A stretch of 64,000 nt of DNA from Bacteroidetes bacterium UBA2322 (GTDB lineage Bacteria; Bacteroidota; Bacteroidia; Chitinophagales; UBA2359), in assembly GCA_002345145.1 (NCBI GenBank), contig DDVC01000073.1, positions 39,680 through 103,679 of the forward strand. The letters run 5' to 3'. Under the pieces are notes generated by a model, which saw nothing but the letters and a program-made list of their open reading frames with translations, had not been told where the DNA came from and made no database searches. Both the position numbers and the translations under genes were made by a program. Below, piece by piece: positions 54,517 to 63,998 of the stretch (the stretch's first letter is position 1; the number at the start of each line of letters is the position of its first letter).

Positions 54517-55446
54517 ATGGCAAGTTTGCGAAGTTTTTTTATTAAGCAGTACATTCGCTCGGCAAGGGATACCATTTTATTCAGAAAACACCATACCGAT
54601 ATTTTAAAAATGCGGCGAGGTTTTGAGCTGTTGGGTTCAAGGCATTTGCTGCCCAAAAACATTTACTTTAAGCGCATTTTTATAGATCATATACCGGCTG
54701 CATGGATAATACCGCAACATGCTCAATCGGATAAAGTAATGTTATACCTGCACGGCGGCGGGTATGCAGTGGGCTCAGTAAATACACATAAATCGTTAAT
54801 AGCCAAGATAGCTAAAAAAGCCGATATTCAAGCCTTAGGCATTGATTACCGGCTTGCACCGGAGCATCCTTTTCCGGCAGCCATAGAAGATGCAGTAAGG
54901 GCATACCGATACCTGTTGGAACAAGGCTATAAACCCGAAAACTTAATTATAGCCGGCGACTCAGCCGGCGGAGGGCTTACCTTGGCTACACTTATTACCC
55001 TGCGCAATACCGGAATTCCGCTACCGGCTATGGGCGTATGCCTGTCGCCTTGGACAGACCTTGCCGTTACCGGGGCTTCTGTTACCGAAAGGGCGCATTT
55101 AGACCCCATGATTGTAGGGCATCTACTCTCAGAATGGGCAAAAAGATATGCCGGTGATACACCAACCAACCACCCGCTCATTTCTCCTCTTTATGCCGAT
55201 TTGCACGGACTGCCGCCGTTGCTTATTCAGGTAGGCAGCGATGAAGTAATTCACGATGACTCAGTACGGTTTGCCCAAAAAGCGAAGGAACAGGGCACAG
55301 AGGTAACCTTAGATGTATGGGACAGCATGATTCATGTGTGGCAGTTTTTATGGTTTGTACTGCCCGAAGCAAACGATGCCATCAAAGAAATTGCCCGATT
55401 TATTAAAACCAAATTGGGTAAGGCTGAGGCAAAGGCAACCGTATAG
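54517..55446 (+). CDS. Alpha/beta-hydrolase of the hormone-sensitive lipase family
   Basis: A 309-residue esterase with the HSL oxyanion motif LHGGGYAVGS near 86-95, DYRLAPEHPFPAA near 117, nucleophile GDSAGGGL near 149-156, DLHGLPPLLIQVGSDEVIHDD (Asp) near 232-252 and HVWQFL (His) near 281. It hydrolyses short to medium acyl esters; substrate unknown. Divergent from phoD, about 215 bp away. Confidence 0.93.
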   Translation: MASLRSFFIKQYIRSARDTILFRKHHTDILKMRRGFELLGSRHLLPKNIYFKRIFIDHIPAAWIIPQHAQSDKVMLYLHGGGYAVGSVNTHKSLIAKIAKKADIQALGIDYRLAPEHPFPAAIEDAVRAYRYLLEQGYKPENLIIAGDSAGGGLTLATLITLRNTGIPLPAMGVCLSPWTDLAVTGASVTERAHLDPMIVGHLLSEWAKRYAGDTPTNHPLISPLYADLHGLPPLLIQVGSDEVIHDDSVRFAQKAKEQGTEVTLDVWDSMIHVWQFLWFVLPEANDAIKEIARFIKTKLGKAEAKATV

Positions 55447-55484
55447 TAAAGATGTGTTGTAATATATGCCTTTACAAACAACCT

Positions 55485-56114
55485 TTAACCGCCTATTTTT
55501 TCGCTTACCAATTGTATGACCCTTTGCAGGTCTTGCTCATCTTCGGCGTAGTTATATTGGTCAACGTTAATGATTAAGAGAGGACCGGCTTTGTAATTGT
55601 TAATCCAGTTTTCGTAATAGTTATTGAGTCGCTCTAAGTAATCTATCCGTATATTGGTTTCAAACTCCCTGCCGCGTTTGCTTATTTGTTTAAGGAGCGT
55701 GTCAATAGAGGCGCGCAGGTATATAAGTAAATCGGGCGCTCCAAAGGTAGCGCTCATGGTTCGGAAAAGGGTGATGTAGTTCTGAAAATCGCGCTCCGAC
55801 ATAAGTTTCATTTCATACAAATTGGGGGCAAAAATGTAGGCATCTTCGTAAATGGTGCGGTCTTGGATAACCGTTTTTGCGCCTTGCTGAATTTGCCTTA
55901 TTTGGTTAAAACGGCTGTTGAGGAAGTAAATTTGGAGGTTAAAAGACCATCGGGGCATATCATCATAAAAGTCTTCCAAGTAGGGGTTGTGGTCCACATC
56001 TTCGTAGTAAGTATCCCAGTCAAAATGCAAACTCAGTTTTTGTGCCAAGGTTGTTTTTCCTGCGCCTATATTGCCTGCTATGGCTATATGTTTAAGGTTT
56101 TTGTTTTCAGACAT
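55485..56114 (-). CDS. Deoxynucleoside kinase, canonical copy
   Basis: A 209-residue P-loop kinase: AGNIGAGKTTLAQK near 13-26, EDVDHNPYLEDFYDD near 38-52, the DR motif in VIQDRTIYEDAYIFA near 89-103, and the lid segment KRGREFETN near 143. It matches bacterial deoxyadenosine/deoxyguanosine-type kinases. A divergent second copy lies at 16247-16888. Its 3' end converges on the hydrolase gene with a 38-bp gap. Confidence 0.93.
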   Translation of the reverse strand: MSENKNLKHIAIAGNIGAGKTTLAQKLSLHFDWDTYYEDVDHNPYLEDFYDDMPRWSFNLQIYFLNSRFNQIRQIQQGAKTVIQDRTIYEDAYIFAPNLYEMKLMSERDFQNYITLFRTMSATFGAPDLLIYLRASIDTLLKQISKRGREFETNIRIDYLERLNNYYENWINNYKAGPLLIINVDQYNYAEDEQDLQRVIQLVSEKIGG

Positions 56115-56176
56115 GTGGTTATGGCTTCCTGATAGGTGAAAAAGGCGGGTAAAAAGTGGTAGAATAGAGATTGTGA

Positions 56177-57199
56177 TTACAGGTAATAGTGCATACCCAC
56201 TAATTTTTTAGCGCCTTGCAGGGTAGCTTCGGCGCTTTCGCGGGCAGCCTCAGCGCCACGGCGGGCTATTTTGGCTAAAAGTTCCTTATTGTGTAGGTAT
56301 GCCTTAATCTGGTTTCGCACGGGCGTTACCAGTTGTATCATATCTTGAGCAAGTTGTTTTTTAAGGTCGCCATAGCGAATGGTGCAGTTATTGTACTGCT
56401 CCTCAAAGTACTGCACGGTATCGGGCGCGCTTGCCAGGCTGAGCATGTCAAACAGGTTCTGAATTACCTCGGGTTTTTCTTGGTTTGGCACGGTAGGTCC
56501 CGAATCGCTCACGGCTTTCATTACCTTTTTCCTAATTACCTCGTCTTCGTCTAAGAGGTAAATGGCGCTGCCGGGGTTTTCTGCCGATTTCGACATTTTA
56601 CCTGTTCCATCTAAACTGGGTACTTTTACCAGCGCTTCGCCGTAGTTAAATGCGTAGGGTTCGGGAAAAAAAGGAACGCCGTTGCCGTATAAGTGGTTAA
56701 ATCTGTTGGCAAGGTTTCGGGTTATTTCCAAATGCGATTCTTGGTCTTTGCCCACCGGCACTTTATGCGCTCTGTGTATGACTATATCCACAGCCATGAG
56801 TACCGGATAGGTAAGCAATCCGGCGTTTATACTTTGCCCACGCTGCTCTTGGGAGCGCACTTTTTCTTTAAAGGTAGGCACTTTTTCCAACTCGCCTTTG
56901 TAGGCAAGCATATTAAAAAGGAGGTAAAGCTCCGGTATTTGAGGCAGGTGGCTTTGTATGTAAATAACCGCCTTATCGGGGTCTAAACCGCAGCCCAAAT
57001 AGATAGCCAATGCGCTGATAACCTTATCGTTCAACCCTTGCGCATCGGCATGGGTGGTAAGGGAGTGATAATCGGCTATAAAGAAAAATGTTTTGTAAAG
57101 TGGGTCGTCTTGCAAGCGCACAAAATTGCGAATAGCTCCAAGGTAATTGCCCAAATGCACCATGCCGGTGGGTCTTATACCGCTTACTACTGTTTCCAT
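56177..57199 (-). CDS. trpS: Tryptophanyl-tRNA synthetase
   Basis: A 340-residue class I synthetase: GIRPTGMVHLGNYLGAI near 7-23 (HIGH-like), FFIADYHSLTTH near 39, PVGKDQESHLEITR near 151, and GTGKMSKSAENPGS near 198 (KMSKS). It charges tRNA-Trp. The ATG at 57199 matches the family start closely; a TACTTTTG box at 57204-57211 lies only 5 nt upstream, so the leader may be nearly absent. Confidence 0.97.
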   Translation of the reverse strand: METVVSGIRPTGMVHLGNYLGAIRNFVRLQDDPLYKTFFFIADYHSLTTHADAQGLNDKVISALAIYLGCGLDPDKAVIYIQSHLPQIPELYLLFNMLAYKGELEKVPTFKEKVRSQEQRGQSINAGLLTYPVLMAVDIVIHRAHKVPVGKDQESHLEITRNLANRFNHLYGNGVPFFPEPYAFNYGEALVKVPSLDGTGKMSKSAENPGSAIYLLDEDEVIRKKVMKAVSDSGPTVPNQEKPEVIQNLFDMLSLASAPDTVQYFEEQYNNCTIRYGDLKKQLAQDMIQLVTPVRNQIKAYLHNKELLAKIARRGAEAARESAEATLQGAKKLVGMHYYL

Positions 57200-57375
57200 G
57201 TTGCAAAAGTAAGGAAAAAAGGTAAATTAGGTAGGCATATCCGGCGCAAAACCTGTAAAATGCCTTGCCGAGGTAAAAGTTATATTTTTCTGTAAGACAA
57301 ACAGTACCGCAAATACCCACTCATTAGGTTTTTATAACCATTTCTTTTACCTGAGTAAAATTTAGCGTCCGCCTG

Positions 57376-58398
57376 TTAAGTACGGTCATCATCGGTTTTT
57401 GGGTTGCCGGAGGATGGCTCATCGGTAGCGGGGTTAAACTGGTAAGATTGCGATATAGACTCACGCATTTCTGTATCGGCTTTCAGGTTTCGGTATTGGT
57501 AGTATTCCATAATACCCAATTTACCGTTTCTAAAAGCCTCAGCTATTGCCAGCGGAATTTCAGCTTCCGATTGTATTACATTAGCCCTTGCTTCTTCGGC
57601 TTTGGCGCGCATTTCCTGTTCCAAAGCAATAGCCATAGCCCGCCGTTGTTCGGCAAGGGCTTGCGCTACTCCTTTATCGGCATTAGCTTGGTCTATCATC
57701 AGTTCTGCCCCAATGTTTTTACCCACATCTATATCGGCTATATCTATGGATAAAATTTCATAAGCTGTACCGGCATCTAAACCTTTTGCCAATACTAATT
57801 TAGAGATAGAATCGGGATTTTCGAGTACTTTTTTGTGGCTATCCGATGAACCAATGGTAGAAACTATACCCTCTCCTACCCTTGCAATAATGGTATCTTC
57901 GCCGGCGCCACCTACCAACTGTCGGATATTGGCTTTAACCGTTACGCGGGCGCGGGCTACAAGCTGAATACCATCTTTGGCTACTGCCGAAACCGGCGGG
58001 GTATTTATAACCTTCGGATTTACCGATGTTTGTACGGCATCAAACACATCGCGTCCGGCAAGGTCAATGGCGGTAGCAAGTTTAAAATCGAGGTCTATAT
58101 TAGCCTTATTTGCCGATATAAGAGCGCTTACTACAGATGGCACATTGCCCTTGGCAAGATAGTGCGCTTCTAATTGGTCTCGGTTTACTTTTACACCCGC
58201 TTTGGTGGCGGTAATCATAGCATTTACTATGGTAACCGGATCAACCTTACGAAGCCGCATGAGCATGAGTTGTACCAACGATATAGGCACCCCTGATGCA
58301 AAAGCCGAAAGCCAAAGCATTATAGGAACATAGTAAAAAAAAAGCCCGCCCAGAATGAGTCCTACTACTACTAAAATGGCAATACTAACCGGATCCAT
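57376..58398 (-). CDS. floA: Flotillin-like membrane scaffold FloA
   Basis: A 340-residue protein with an N-terminal hairpin membrane anchor (residues 5-45), then a PHB/SPFH-like domain ([32 protein letters not shown]), and a C-terminal EA-rich part ([21 protein letters not shown]). FloA organises membrane microdomains in Bacillus. It follows an NfeD gene by 3 bp, the standard pair. Confidence 0.95.
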   Translation of the reverse strand: MDPVSIAILVVVGLILGGLFFYYVPIMLWLSAFASGVPISLVQLMLMRLRKVDPVTIVNAMITATKAGVKVNRDQLEAHYLAKGNVPSVVSALISANKANIDLDFKLATAIDLAGRDVFDAVQTSVNPKVINTPPVSAVAKDGIQLVARARVTVKANIRQLVGGAGEDTIIARVGEGIVSTIGSSDSHKKVLENPDSISKLVLAKGLDAGTAYEILSIDIADIDVGKNIGAELMIDQANADKGVAQALAEQRRAMAIALEQEMRAKAEEARANVIQSEAEIPLAIAEAFRNGKLGIMEYYQYRNLKADTEMRESISQSYQFNPATDEPSSGNPKTDDDRT

Positions 58399-58401
58399 AT
58401 A

Positions 58402-58890
58402 CTACGTTTTTGAGGGGTTAGACAAGGATTTAACAATAATACGGTTTCCATCGGCAATTACTACTTCTACCTCAGCATTATCGGGTATATACTCGCCGGC
58501 GCTGCGCACCCAAATGGTTCTGTTGTTTATAATGGCATTGCCCTGTGGTTTTATATCGCCAAACGCCACGCCTACATCGCCGGGTTTTACAGGAACATCT
58601 CTTGATACCGGCTCTACTACGCTTTCCGATAGGTCTTGGCGCAAAACAATGCCATGCGAACTAAAAAACCGATACCCAAGATAAAACAGCGCTACGGTTA
58701 TGAGTGTACTGCCCAATAACACCATATTGCCAAACTGTATTCCAAAATTTACGTATGCCAGTACTACACTCGCAAATAAAATAAGCAAACCCAGTAAACC
58801 AATAAAGGTAAAACCGGGTATTACCGCTATCTCAATGGTAATGAGCAGTACTGCTACCAGTATGAGCAAAATGAGTACACCAACAGACAT
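58402..58890 (-). CDS. NfeD family membrane protein
   Basis: A 162-residue protein with three hydrophobic helices in the first 80 residues and a C-terminal OB-fold of NfeD type (KPGDVGVAFGDIKPQGNAI near 105, IWVRSAGEYIPDNAEVEV). This short form without a serine protease domain is the partner of FloA-type flotillins. Gene order nfeD-floA with a 3-bp gap supports this. The 58891-59192 gap upstream has only a 7-bp stem at 59100-59124. Confidence 0.9.
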   Translation of the reverse strand: MSVGVLILLILVAVLLITIEIAVIPGFTFIGLLGLLILFASVVLAYVNFGIQFGNMVLLGSTLITVALFYLGYRFFSSHGIVLRQDLSESVVEPVSRDVPVKPGDVGVAFGDIKPQGNAIINNRTIWVRSAGEYIPDNAEVEVVIADGNRIIVKSLSNPSKT

Positions 58891-59192
58891 AAAAAGAAAA
58901 TTTTGCGCTAATATACGGAAAATGACAAAACGGCTGCCAAAAACAAGCAGAATTGCCCGAATTTATGTTTTTATATTTCACAACGTCAAGTTTTGGGCAC
59001 CGGTTAATCGTTATTGCTTCTTGCAAAGGCGCAAAGCACACAAATAAAGCAGAATTTGGCAGATAACCGCCGGTAAAAGTGAATCAAAACGCAGGTATCA
59101 TCGGGAAAAAGAAAAAATCCCGATAAATCGCAACAAAAAATCCGAAATCCGAACAATTTAACCGGTTAAAAATCAGCCGCTTAGGTTGCACA

Positions 59193-60209
59193 CTACAGCT
59201 CCGATATAGGAAACCTTGCCCTTGGCACGGCATCTTGACCCACAAAATCATGGGCAAGGTACTGGTACCATGCTGTAATGGCTATCATAGCAGCATTATC
59301 GGTGCAGTATTGAAACTGTGGTATGTAGGTTTGCCACCCCATTTGTTTACCCAGCGCCACAAACTCTGTTCTAAGCCTTGAATTGGCAGAAACACCGCCG
59401 GCTATGGCAATTTGATTAATTTGATAGTGTTGGGCAGCTTTTTTGAGTTTGTTGAGCAGGGTTTTTACAATGGTTTTTTGTACCGATGCACAAATATCGG
59501 GCAGGTTTTGCTCTACAAACTGCGGATTTAGTTGGGTTTGTTTTTGCAAAAAATACATTACCGATGTTTTCAATCCGCTAAAACTAAACCCAAAGGGGTG
59601 GTGTGTTTTTGAATCGGGAAAAATAAAAGCATCGGGATTACCTGTTTGTGCGTATTGGTCTATCAGCGGTCCGCCCGGATAGGGCAACCCCAGCAGTTTA
59701 GCCGTTTTGTCAAAGGCTTCGCCGGCGGCATCATCGGCAGTTTCACCTACTACCTCCATGCTGAGGTAATCGGTTACTTTTACTATTTGGGTATGCCCTC
59801 CTGAAACGGTAAGGCACAAAAACGGAAATTGGGGCGCGGGCGGGTCAATAAAATGTGCCAACACGTGCGCGCGCATGTGGTTTACCCCTATCAGCGGTAT
59901 TTGGAGCGCCAGAGCCATAGCTTTGGCAAAGGTAGCACCCACAAACAAAGAACCTATTAACCCCGGACCGGCGGTAAATGCTATGGCGCTAAGTTGTTGC
60001 TTGGTTATACCGGCTTGTGCCAACGCCTGATGTACTACGGGCACTATATGTTGCTGGTGAGCCCTTGATGCCAGTTCGGGTACTACGCCGCCATATAGCT
60101 CATGCACTTTCTGACTGGCTACCACATTGCTCAGTATTTTACCGTTTTGCAATACGGCGGCGGCGGTATCATCGCAGGAGGATTCTATGGCTAAAATGTT
60201 TACATTCAT
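59193..60209 (-). CDS. tsaD: tRNA N6-adenosine threonylcarbamoyltransferase TsaD
   Basis: A 338-residue ASKHA-fold protein: ILAIESSCDDTAAAV near 4-18, GPGLIGSLFVGA near 83, the metal motif GVNHMRAHVLAHF near 108-120 (His pair), TVSGGHTQIVKV near 132, and IAGGVSANSRLR near 268. TsaD with TsaB/C/E makes t6A37 in ANN-decoding tRNAs. The ATG ending at 60209 is preferred over the TTG two codons upstream; it starts 8 bp after the cyclase gene. Confidence 0.97.
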   Translation of the reverse strand: MNVNILAIESSCDDTAAAVLQNGKILSNVVASQKVHELYGGVVPELASRAHQQHIVPVVHQALAQAGITKQQLSAIAFTAGPGLIGSLFVGATFAKAMALALQIPLIGVNHMRAHVLAHFIDPPAPQFPFLCLTVSGGHTQIVKVTDYLSMEVVGETADDAAGEAFDKTAKLLGLPYPGGPLIDQYAQTGNPDAFIFPDSKTHHPFGFSFSGLKTSVMYFLQKQTQLNPQFVEQNLPDICASVQKTIVKTLLNKLKKAAQHYQINQIAIAGGVSANSRLRTEFVALGKQMGWQTYIPQFQYCTDNAAMIAITAWYQYLAHDFVGQDAVPRARFPISEL

Positions 60210-60217
60210 GGGCAAAA

Positions 60218-60976
60218 TTACTTTTCTTTTGCCATAGGATACAATACCGGCTTGCTGGGGCTGGCATCTAACTCTAAGGCGGTTATCATAAGGTTGAGCA
60301 GGTAAATGCCGTCTTTTACCGCATTAGGCACATATACTAACTCGGTAATGGTGGCATCAAGGCGCGGATTATTGGGGTACTGCCAAAAAGCCTTATGCGC
60401 CAGTAGTTTACCCTCATCTTGCTCCCTATCTACCGAGGGCAGGTCTAACAAAAGGTGCTGCACACCAAGTTCTGTTAAAAAAGCGGCTGCTTCGTGGTGC
60501 AGGTAAGGCGGATTAGCGCCCGAATAATGGCGCGTGAGTTTATGGTCATCGTTGGGCAGGGTGCGAATGATGACCGCCTCCGATTGCACACCCATCAGCG
60601 CGTCTTGTAGTGTAGTGCGGGTTATGATGCGGTCAGCATTGGGCATTTGCTGTGGATAAACGCTTATAAGTGTGGCAATAAAGAAAAAATTTTGCAGATG
60701 TTGGTTTAGGGTTTCTCCTTTTTCCGATATATGCCCTACACATTCTGTATGTGTGCCGTTGCCATGCGGATTCAGCTTTACATTCTTAAAATTAACTACC
60801 CCGCCTTGCCTTACATCGCCCACAAAACTGCCTGCACGTACCGGTTCTATTTCCAAAAAAGGGGCATAAAAACAGTTAACGGTATCTATTCCTTCCTTTA
60901 AAGGTATGCTGATGTCAATGGGTTGCGAAAGGTCAAAACAATGCGTTTTGCCCGAAAAGTAAAAATTGGCTAACAT
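60218..60976 (-). CDS. Cyclase family metal hydrolase (kynurenine-formamidase-like)
   Basis: A 252-residue protein of the cyclase fold: DISIPLKEGID near 22, the metal motif HGNGTHTECVGHIS near 72-85 (HxxGTHxExxxH), and HHEAAAFLTELGVQHLLLDLPSVD (in two parts) near 154. Related enzymes hydrolyse formamides or act as arylformamidase; the exact substrate cannot be assigned. Co-directional and 8 bp from tsaD. Confidence 0.85.
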   Translation of the reverse strand: MLANFYFSGKTHCFDLSQPIDISIPLKEGIDTVNCFYAPFLEIEPVRAGSFVGDVRQGGVVNFKNVKLNPHGNGTHTECVGHISEKGETLNQHLQNFFFIATLISVYPQQMPNADRIITRTTLQDALMGVQSEAVIIRTLPNDDHKLTRHYSGANPPYLHHEAAAFLTELGVQHLLLDLPSVDREQDEGKLLAHKAFWQYPNNPRLDATITELVYVPNAVKDGIYLLNLMITALELDASPSKPVLYPMAKEK

Positions 60977-61047
60977 GGCAGTTTATTTAGGGAGATAGGA
61001 ATGGGGCGGCAGTATTTAACAGGTGGAAAAGTTAAATAAGCCCGATT

Positions 61048-61530
61048 TTACAATTTTTGAGCCAGCATTTGTGCCAATTGCTCCAGATAGAATTGGTCGG
61101 TAAGGTCAAAATCGTTGAGTTGGTGGCTGTCTATATCCAGCACTAATTGGGTAACGCCGGCAGCATCTTTAATGGGAACGGTAATTTCTGACCGAGATAA
61201 AGATGAGCAGGCAATATGCCCGGGAAAAGCGTCCACATCGGGCACAATAATGGTTTCGCCCCTTGTGGCACAAGCGCCACACACCCCTTTATTAAGGGCA
61301 ATGCGGGTGCAGGCAAGAGTGCCCTGAAACGGACCCAATACCAAGGTTTGGTTGATGCGGCGGTAAAAACCCACCCAAAAAAAACCGAAGGCTTCTTTTA
61401 ACACAGCGCTTACATTAGCAAGGTTGGCTATAAGGTCGGGTTCATGGGTAAGTAGTGCTGCTATTTGTGGCAGCACTTGGCGGTAGGTATCTTCTTTGCT
61501 TAAGGTGGGTGTTAAGGTAATGGTGTACAT
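61048..61530 (-). CDS. Free methionine-(R)-sulfoxide reductase (GAF domain)
   Basis: A 160-residue GAF protein. The fRMsr cysteine set is visible: LNKGVCGACATRG with two Cys near 84-87 and HIACSSLSRSEI with Cys near 107. VLDIDSHQLNDFD and FYLEQLAQML complete the fold. It reduces free methionine R-sulfoxide, an oxidative-stress repair step. The ATG ending at 61530 is chosen; the longer frame runs into the tRNA terminator. Confidence 0.9.
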   Translation of the reverse strand: MYTITLTPTLSKEDTYRQVLPQIAALLTHEPDLIANLANVSAVLKEAFGFFWVGFYRRINQTLVLGPFQGTLACTRIALNKGVCGACATRGETIIVPDVDAFPGHIACSSLSRSEITVPIKDAAGVTQLVLDIDSHQLNDFDLTDQFYLEQLAQMLAQKL

Positions 61531-61552
61531 GCCAAACAGTAACTTAATGAGC

Positions 61553-61583
61553 AAAAAAAGGGATACCAAACGGCATCCCTTTT
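61553..61583 (-). terminator. Terminator after tRNA-Arg
   Basis: AAAAGGGAT (61556-61564) pairs with ATCCCTTTT (61575-61583); read on the minus strand it ends in seven T. It directly follows the tRNA. Confidence 0.8.
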
Positions 61584-61589
61584 AAGGAG

Positions 61590-61663
61590 TGACCCCAGAA
61601 GGATTCGAACCCTCAACCCTCAGATCCGAAGTCTGATGCTCTATCCAGTTGAGCTATGGAGCC
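61590..61663 (-). tRNA. tRNA-Arg (anticodon TCG)
   Basis: A 74-nt cloverleaf on the minus strand: acceptor GGCTCCA with TGGGGTC (two G.U pairs), D arm with AGCTCAACTGGATAGAGC, anticodon stem TCAGA/TCTGA around CTTCGGA (anticodon TCG, reads CGA), T arm GGTTCGAATCC. Discriminator A follows; CCA is not encoded. Confidence 0.93.
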
Positions 61664-61771
61664 GCGTTGCAAAGATAAGGCAAATTTGCAAGAATATGCC
61701 AAAAGGCTTGTAATTAGGGAGGTAAATTTTGTTTGCAGGCTTTATTTTTGCAACGAAATCGGTTAAAAGGG

Positions 61772-62443
61772 TTAATCTCTTCTAAACAGGAACGAAGCGT
61801 AGTAGAGCAGGTTGGCAACGGCAGCCAAAGCTGCAACCACATAAGTCATGGCAGCCCACCAAAGGGCGTTTTGTGCTTTTTCATGCTCTTCATCGCGAAC
61901 AATGTTGGCATTGTTTAACCAAGCTAAGGCTCTGTTGCTGGCATCAAATTCTACCGGCAGGGTAATGAGGGTAAAAAGTGTGGTAACTGCCAGCAGCAGT
62001 ACGCCTACTGCAAGTACAATGGGGTTGTTCATGGTTACCATTAGCAACAAACCGCCCATGAGTACAAACTGCGATAAACGGGAGCTGATACTCACTACCG
62101 GCACCATATTGGAGCGCATGGTTAAAAATCCGTAAGCAGTGGCGTGCTGAATGGCGTGTCCGCACTCATGTGCAGCTACGGCAGCGGCAGCTACATTGTG
62201 TTGGTTATAAACAGCTTCGCTAAGGTTTACCGTTTTATTTTGCGGGTTGTAGTGGTCGGTCAGTTGTCCGGCTACCGATATTACCTCTACGTCATAAATG
62301 CCGTTGTCGCGCAGCATTTTTTCGGCTACTTCTTTACCGCTGAGGCGTATGGGCATTTGTGAGTACTGATTGAACCGAGATTTTAACATGCCGCTCACAG
62401 CCATACTGAGCAACATTAGAACACCAAACATTAAAAAATACAT
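61772..62443 (-). CDS. YugP-type zinc metallopeptidase
   Basis: A 223-residue membrane protein with an N-terminal anchor (2-18), metal motif AAHECGHAIQH near 89-99 (HExxH type), NMVPVVSISSRLS near 112, and three more helices. The family is an inner-membrane zinc peptidase of unclear substrate. It stands alone between tRNA-Arg and the restriction gene. Confidence 0.92.
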   Translation of the reverse strand: MYFLMFGVLMLLSMAVSGMLKSRFNQYSQMPIRLSGKEVAEKMLRDNGIYDVEVISVAGQLTDHYNPQNKTVNLSEAVYNQHNVAAAAVAAHECGHAIQHATAYGFLTMRSNMVPVVSISSRLSQFVLMGGLLLMVTMNNPIVLAVGVLLLAVTTLFTLITLPVEFDASNRALAWLNNANIVRDEEHEKAQNALWWAAMTYVVAALAAVANLLYYASFLFRRD

Positions 62444-62585
62444 AGAAACTGCTGTTTTAGGTGGGTTAAATTTTTGAAAAGCGTTAATTCTATAAATGAT
62501 TTTTGCTCAAAAAAAGTTCATTTTTTTGTAAAAACCCGATGCAGCCGATGGGTGGAGCATACAAAACAAAAATTGCGTTTACAAT

Positions 62586-63998
62586 TTATCGGGTTGTTTT
62601 TGTTCTTTTAGGCTTTTGGGTTGTAAACAAGTTTGCCGTATATTTTTCATAGAGTTCAAATAAAAATTCCATTCTGTTGGTATCATTGGTAAAAGGTTGT
62701 GGCCTGTATGCCAAGTCCACTGCTTTGTCAAGTTCGTTGTGGGCTTTGGTTAAGGCGAGGGGCATGGTTAATGGGTCATAAAGGTGGGCAAGTGAACTGT
62801 TGGGGAATTGCTGTCTTGCATCTAATACTTTTTGAGCGGCAGTTTCAATGGCATTAACTTGTTTTGCTGTTGGGTTTTCGGGCCATGGGAAGTTGTTGTA
62901 AACTATCCCATTTGAATACCTGACTCCGCTTCCTAATCTGCCGCAAACCGATTTTACCCAGGTCATGTGCATTAAGGAGGTTAATACGCCAAAATGAAAG
63001 AGTTTTGCATTCGGGATTATTAAACAAAGATTGCTGGCTATTTCTTTTGCAGACATAAAACCAATAGGAATATGTTTCCTCTTTTCGGAAGATACACTCG
63101 GAATAATGATATAGTCAGACTCCTCGTGCGATTTAAAAGCAAATTGACTTGGTGTTTCTGCTAACTTTTGAGTATCTTTTCTATTGCTTTCCAATCGGAA
63201 CTTTGACACTTTTGCCAAACGTTGGGTTAAAAAGCTTGATGACCTTATTTCTATCGGATCAAAATTATCATCTGTAAACCATAAACAGAACCTAATTTTA
63301 CCATTAATAAATTCTTCACTTCCAAAATATCGCCTTATACATTTGTCTATATATGGTTCATTTTTCACCGCCTCATTCCTCTCTTGTTCATCTAAAATTA
63401 ACCAGCCCCCATCTATTGGTTGATTACCAAACTTTATTTTGGGAACATTACAAATAGGTGTTGTTCGTTTGGTAATTAAAATGTCTTTTGCATCTACCAA
63501 ATAGGGGTTTATGTTTTTGGCTTTTATTTCGTGGGCTTCACCTTTGATGTCTTCATACTCAAAAATACTTTTGTTGGGCGTATCATAATTAGCAAAGCCA
63601 ATGATTACACAGTAAACGGCTGCATTGCCTTTGGCTTCGTTGCTCCATTTAAAGGTGCGATGGGCAAAGTGTATTTTTATGTGGTATTTGTGTAGCAATT
63701 GCCCCCATAGTATGCCGGTTTGCTCGCCCTGAACAATGGAATTGGTAGAAACAAATGCTACTTTGGTTTTCGTACCTTGAATATATTTGGCGGCTTTTAT
63801 GTACCAACCGGTTACATAGTCTAAAACACCGCTGCCGTCTGCATGGTCAAACTCTCTTACAATTTGGTTGCGCTGATACGGCTTCATCATTTTAGAACCA
63901 ATAAAGGGCGGATTTCCTAAAATGTAATCAAATTTTACTTCGTTTGGTTGTTCCGGCTTTCCTTTTTGTACTGAGCAAGATTCAGTTTGAACATTCAC
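62586..63998 (-). CDS. MmeI-like restriction/modification enzyme, 3' part (cut by window edge)
   Basis: The visible 470 residues include the catalytic NPPFIGSKMM methyltransferase motif near residue 29, a target-recognition region with IPIGFMSAKEIASN and LTSLMHMTWVK, SGVRYSNGIVYNNFPWP, and a C-terminal LAHLYDPLTMPLALTKAHNELD then KAVDLAYR segment as in MmeI/type IIL enzymes. The SAM motif and any nuclease domain must lie beyond 64000, because the frame is open to the edge. The apparent GTG at 63998 is not taken as a true start. A single-chain enzyme that both methylates and cuts is likely. Confidence 0.85.
   Translation of the reverse strand: MNVQTESCSVQKGKPEQPNEVKFDYILGNPPFIGSKMMKPYQRNQIVREFDHADGSGVLDYVTGWYIKAAKYIQGTKTKVAFVSTNSIVQGEQTGILWGQLLHKYHIKIHFAHRTFKWSNEAKGNAAVYCVIIGFANYDTPNKSIFEYEDIKGEAHEIKAKNINPYLVDAKDILITKRTTPICNVPKIKFGNQPIDGGWLILDEQERNEAVKNEPYIDKCIRRYFGSEEFINGKIRFCLWFTDDNFDPIEIRSSSFLTQRLAKVSKFRLESNRKDTQKLAETPSQFAFKSHEESDYIIIPSVSSEKRKHIPIGFMSAKEIASNLCLIIPNAKLFHFGVLTSLMHMTWVKSVCGRLGSGVRYSNGIVYNNFPWPENPTAKQVNAIETAAQKVLDARQQFPNSSLAHLYDPLTMPLALTKAHNELDKAVDLAYRPQPFTNDTNRMEFLFELYEKYTANLFTTQKPKRTKTTR

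Noticed and set aside
62144..62362. Plus-strand frame opposite the YugP-like peptidase
   Set aside because: Shadow of the real gene, whose HExxH motif and membrane helices are on the minus strand.
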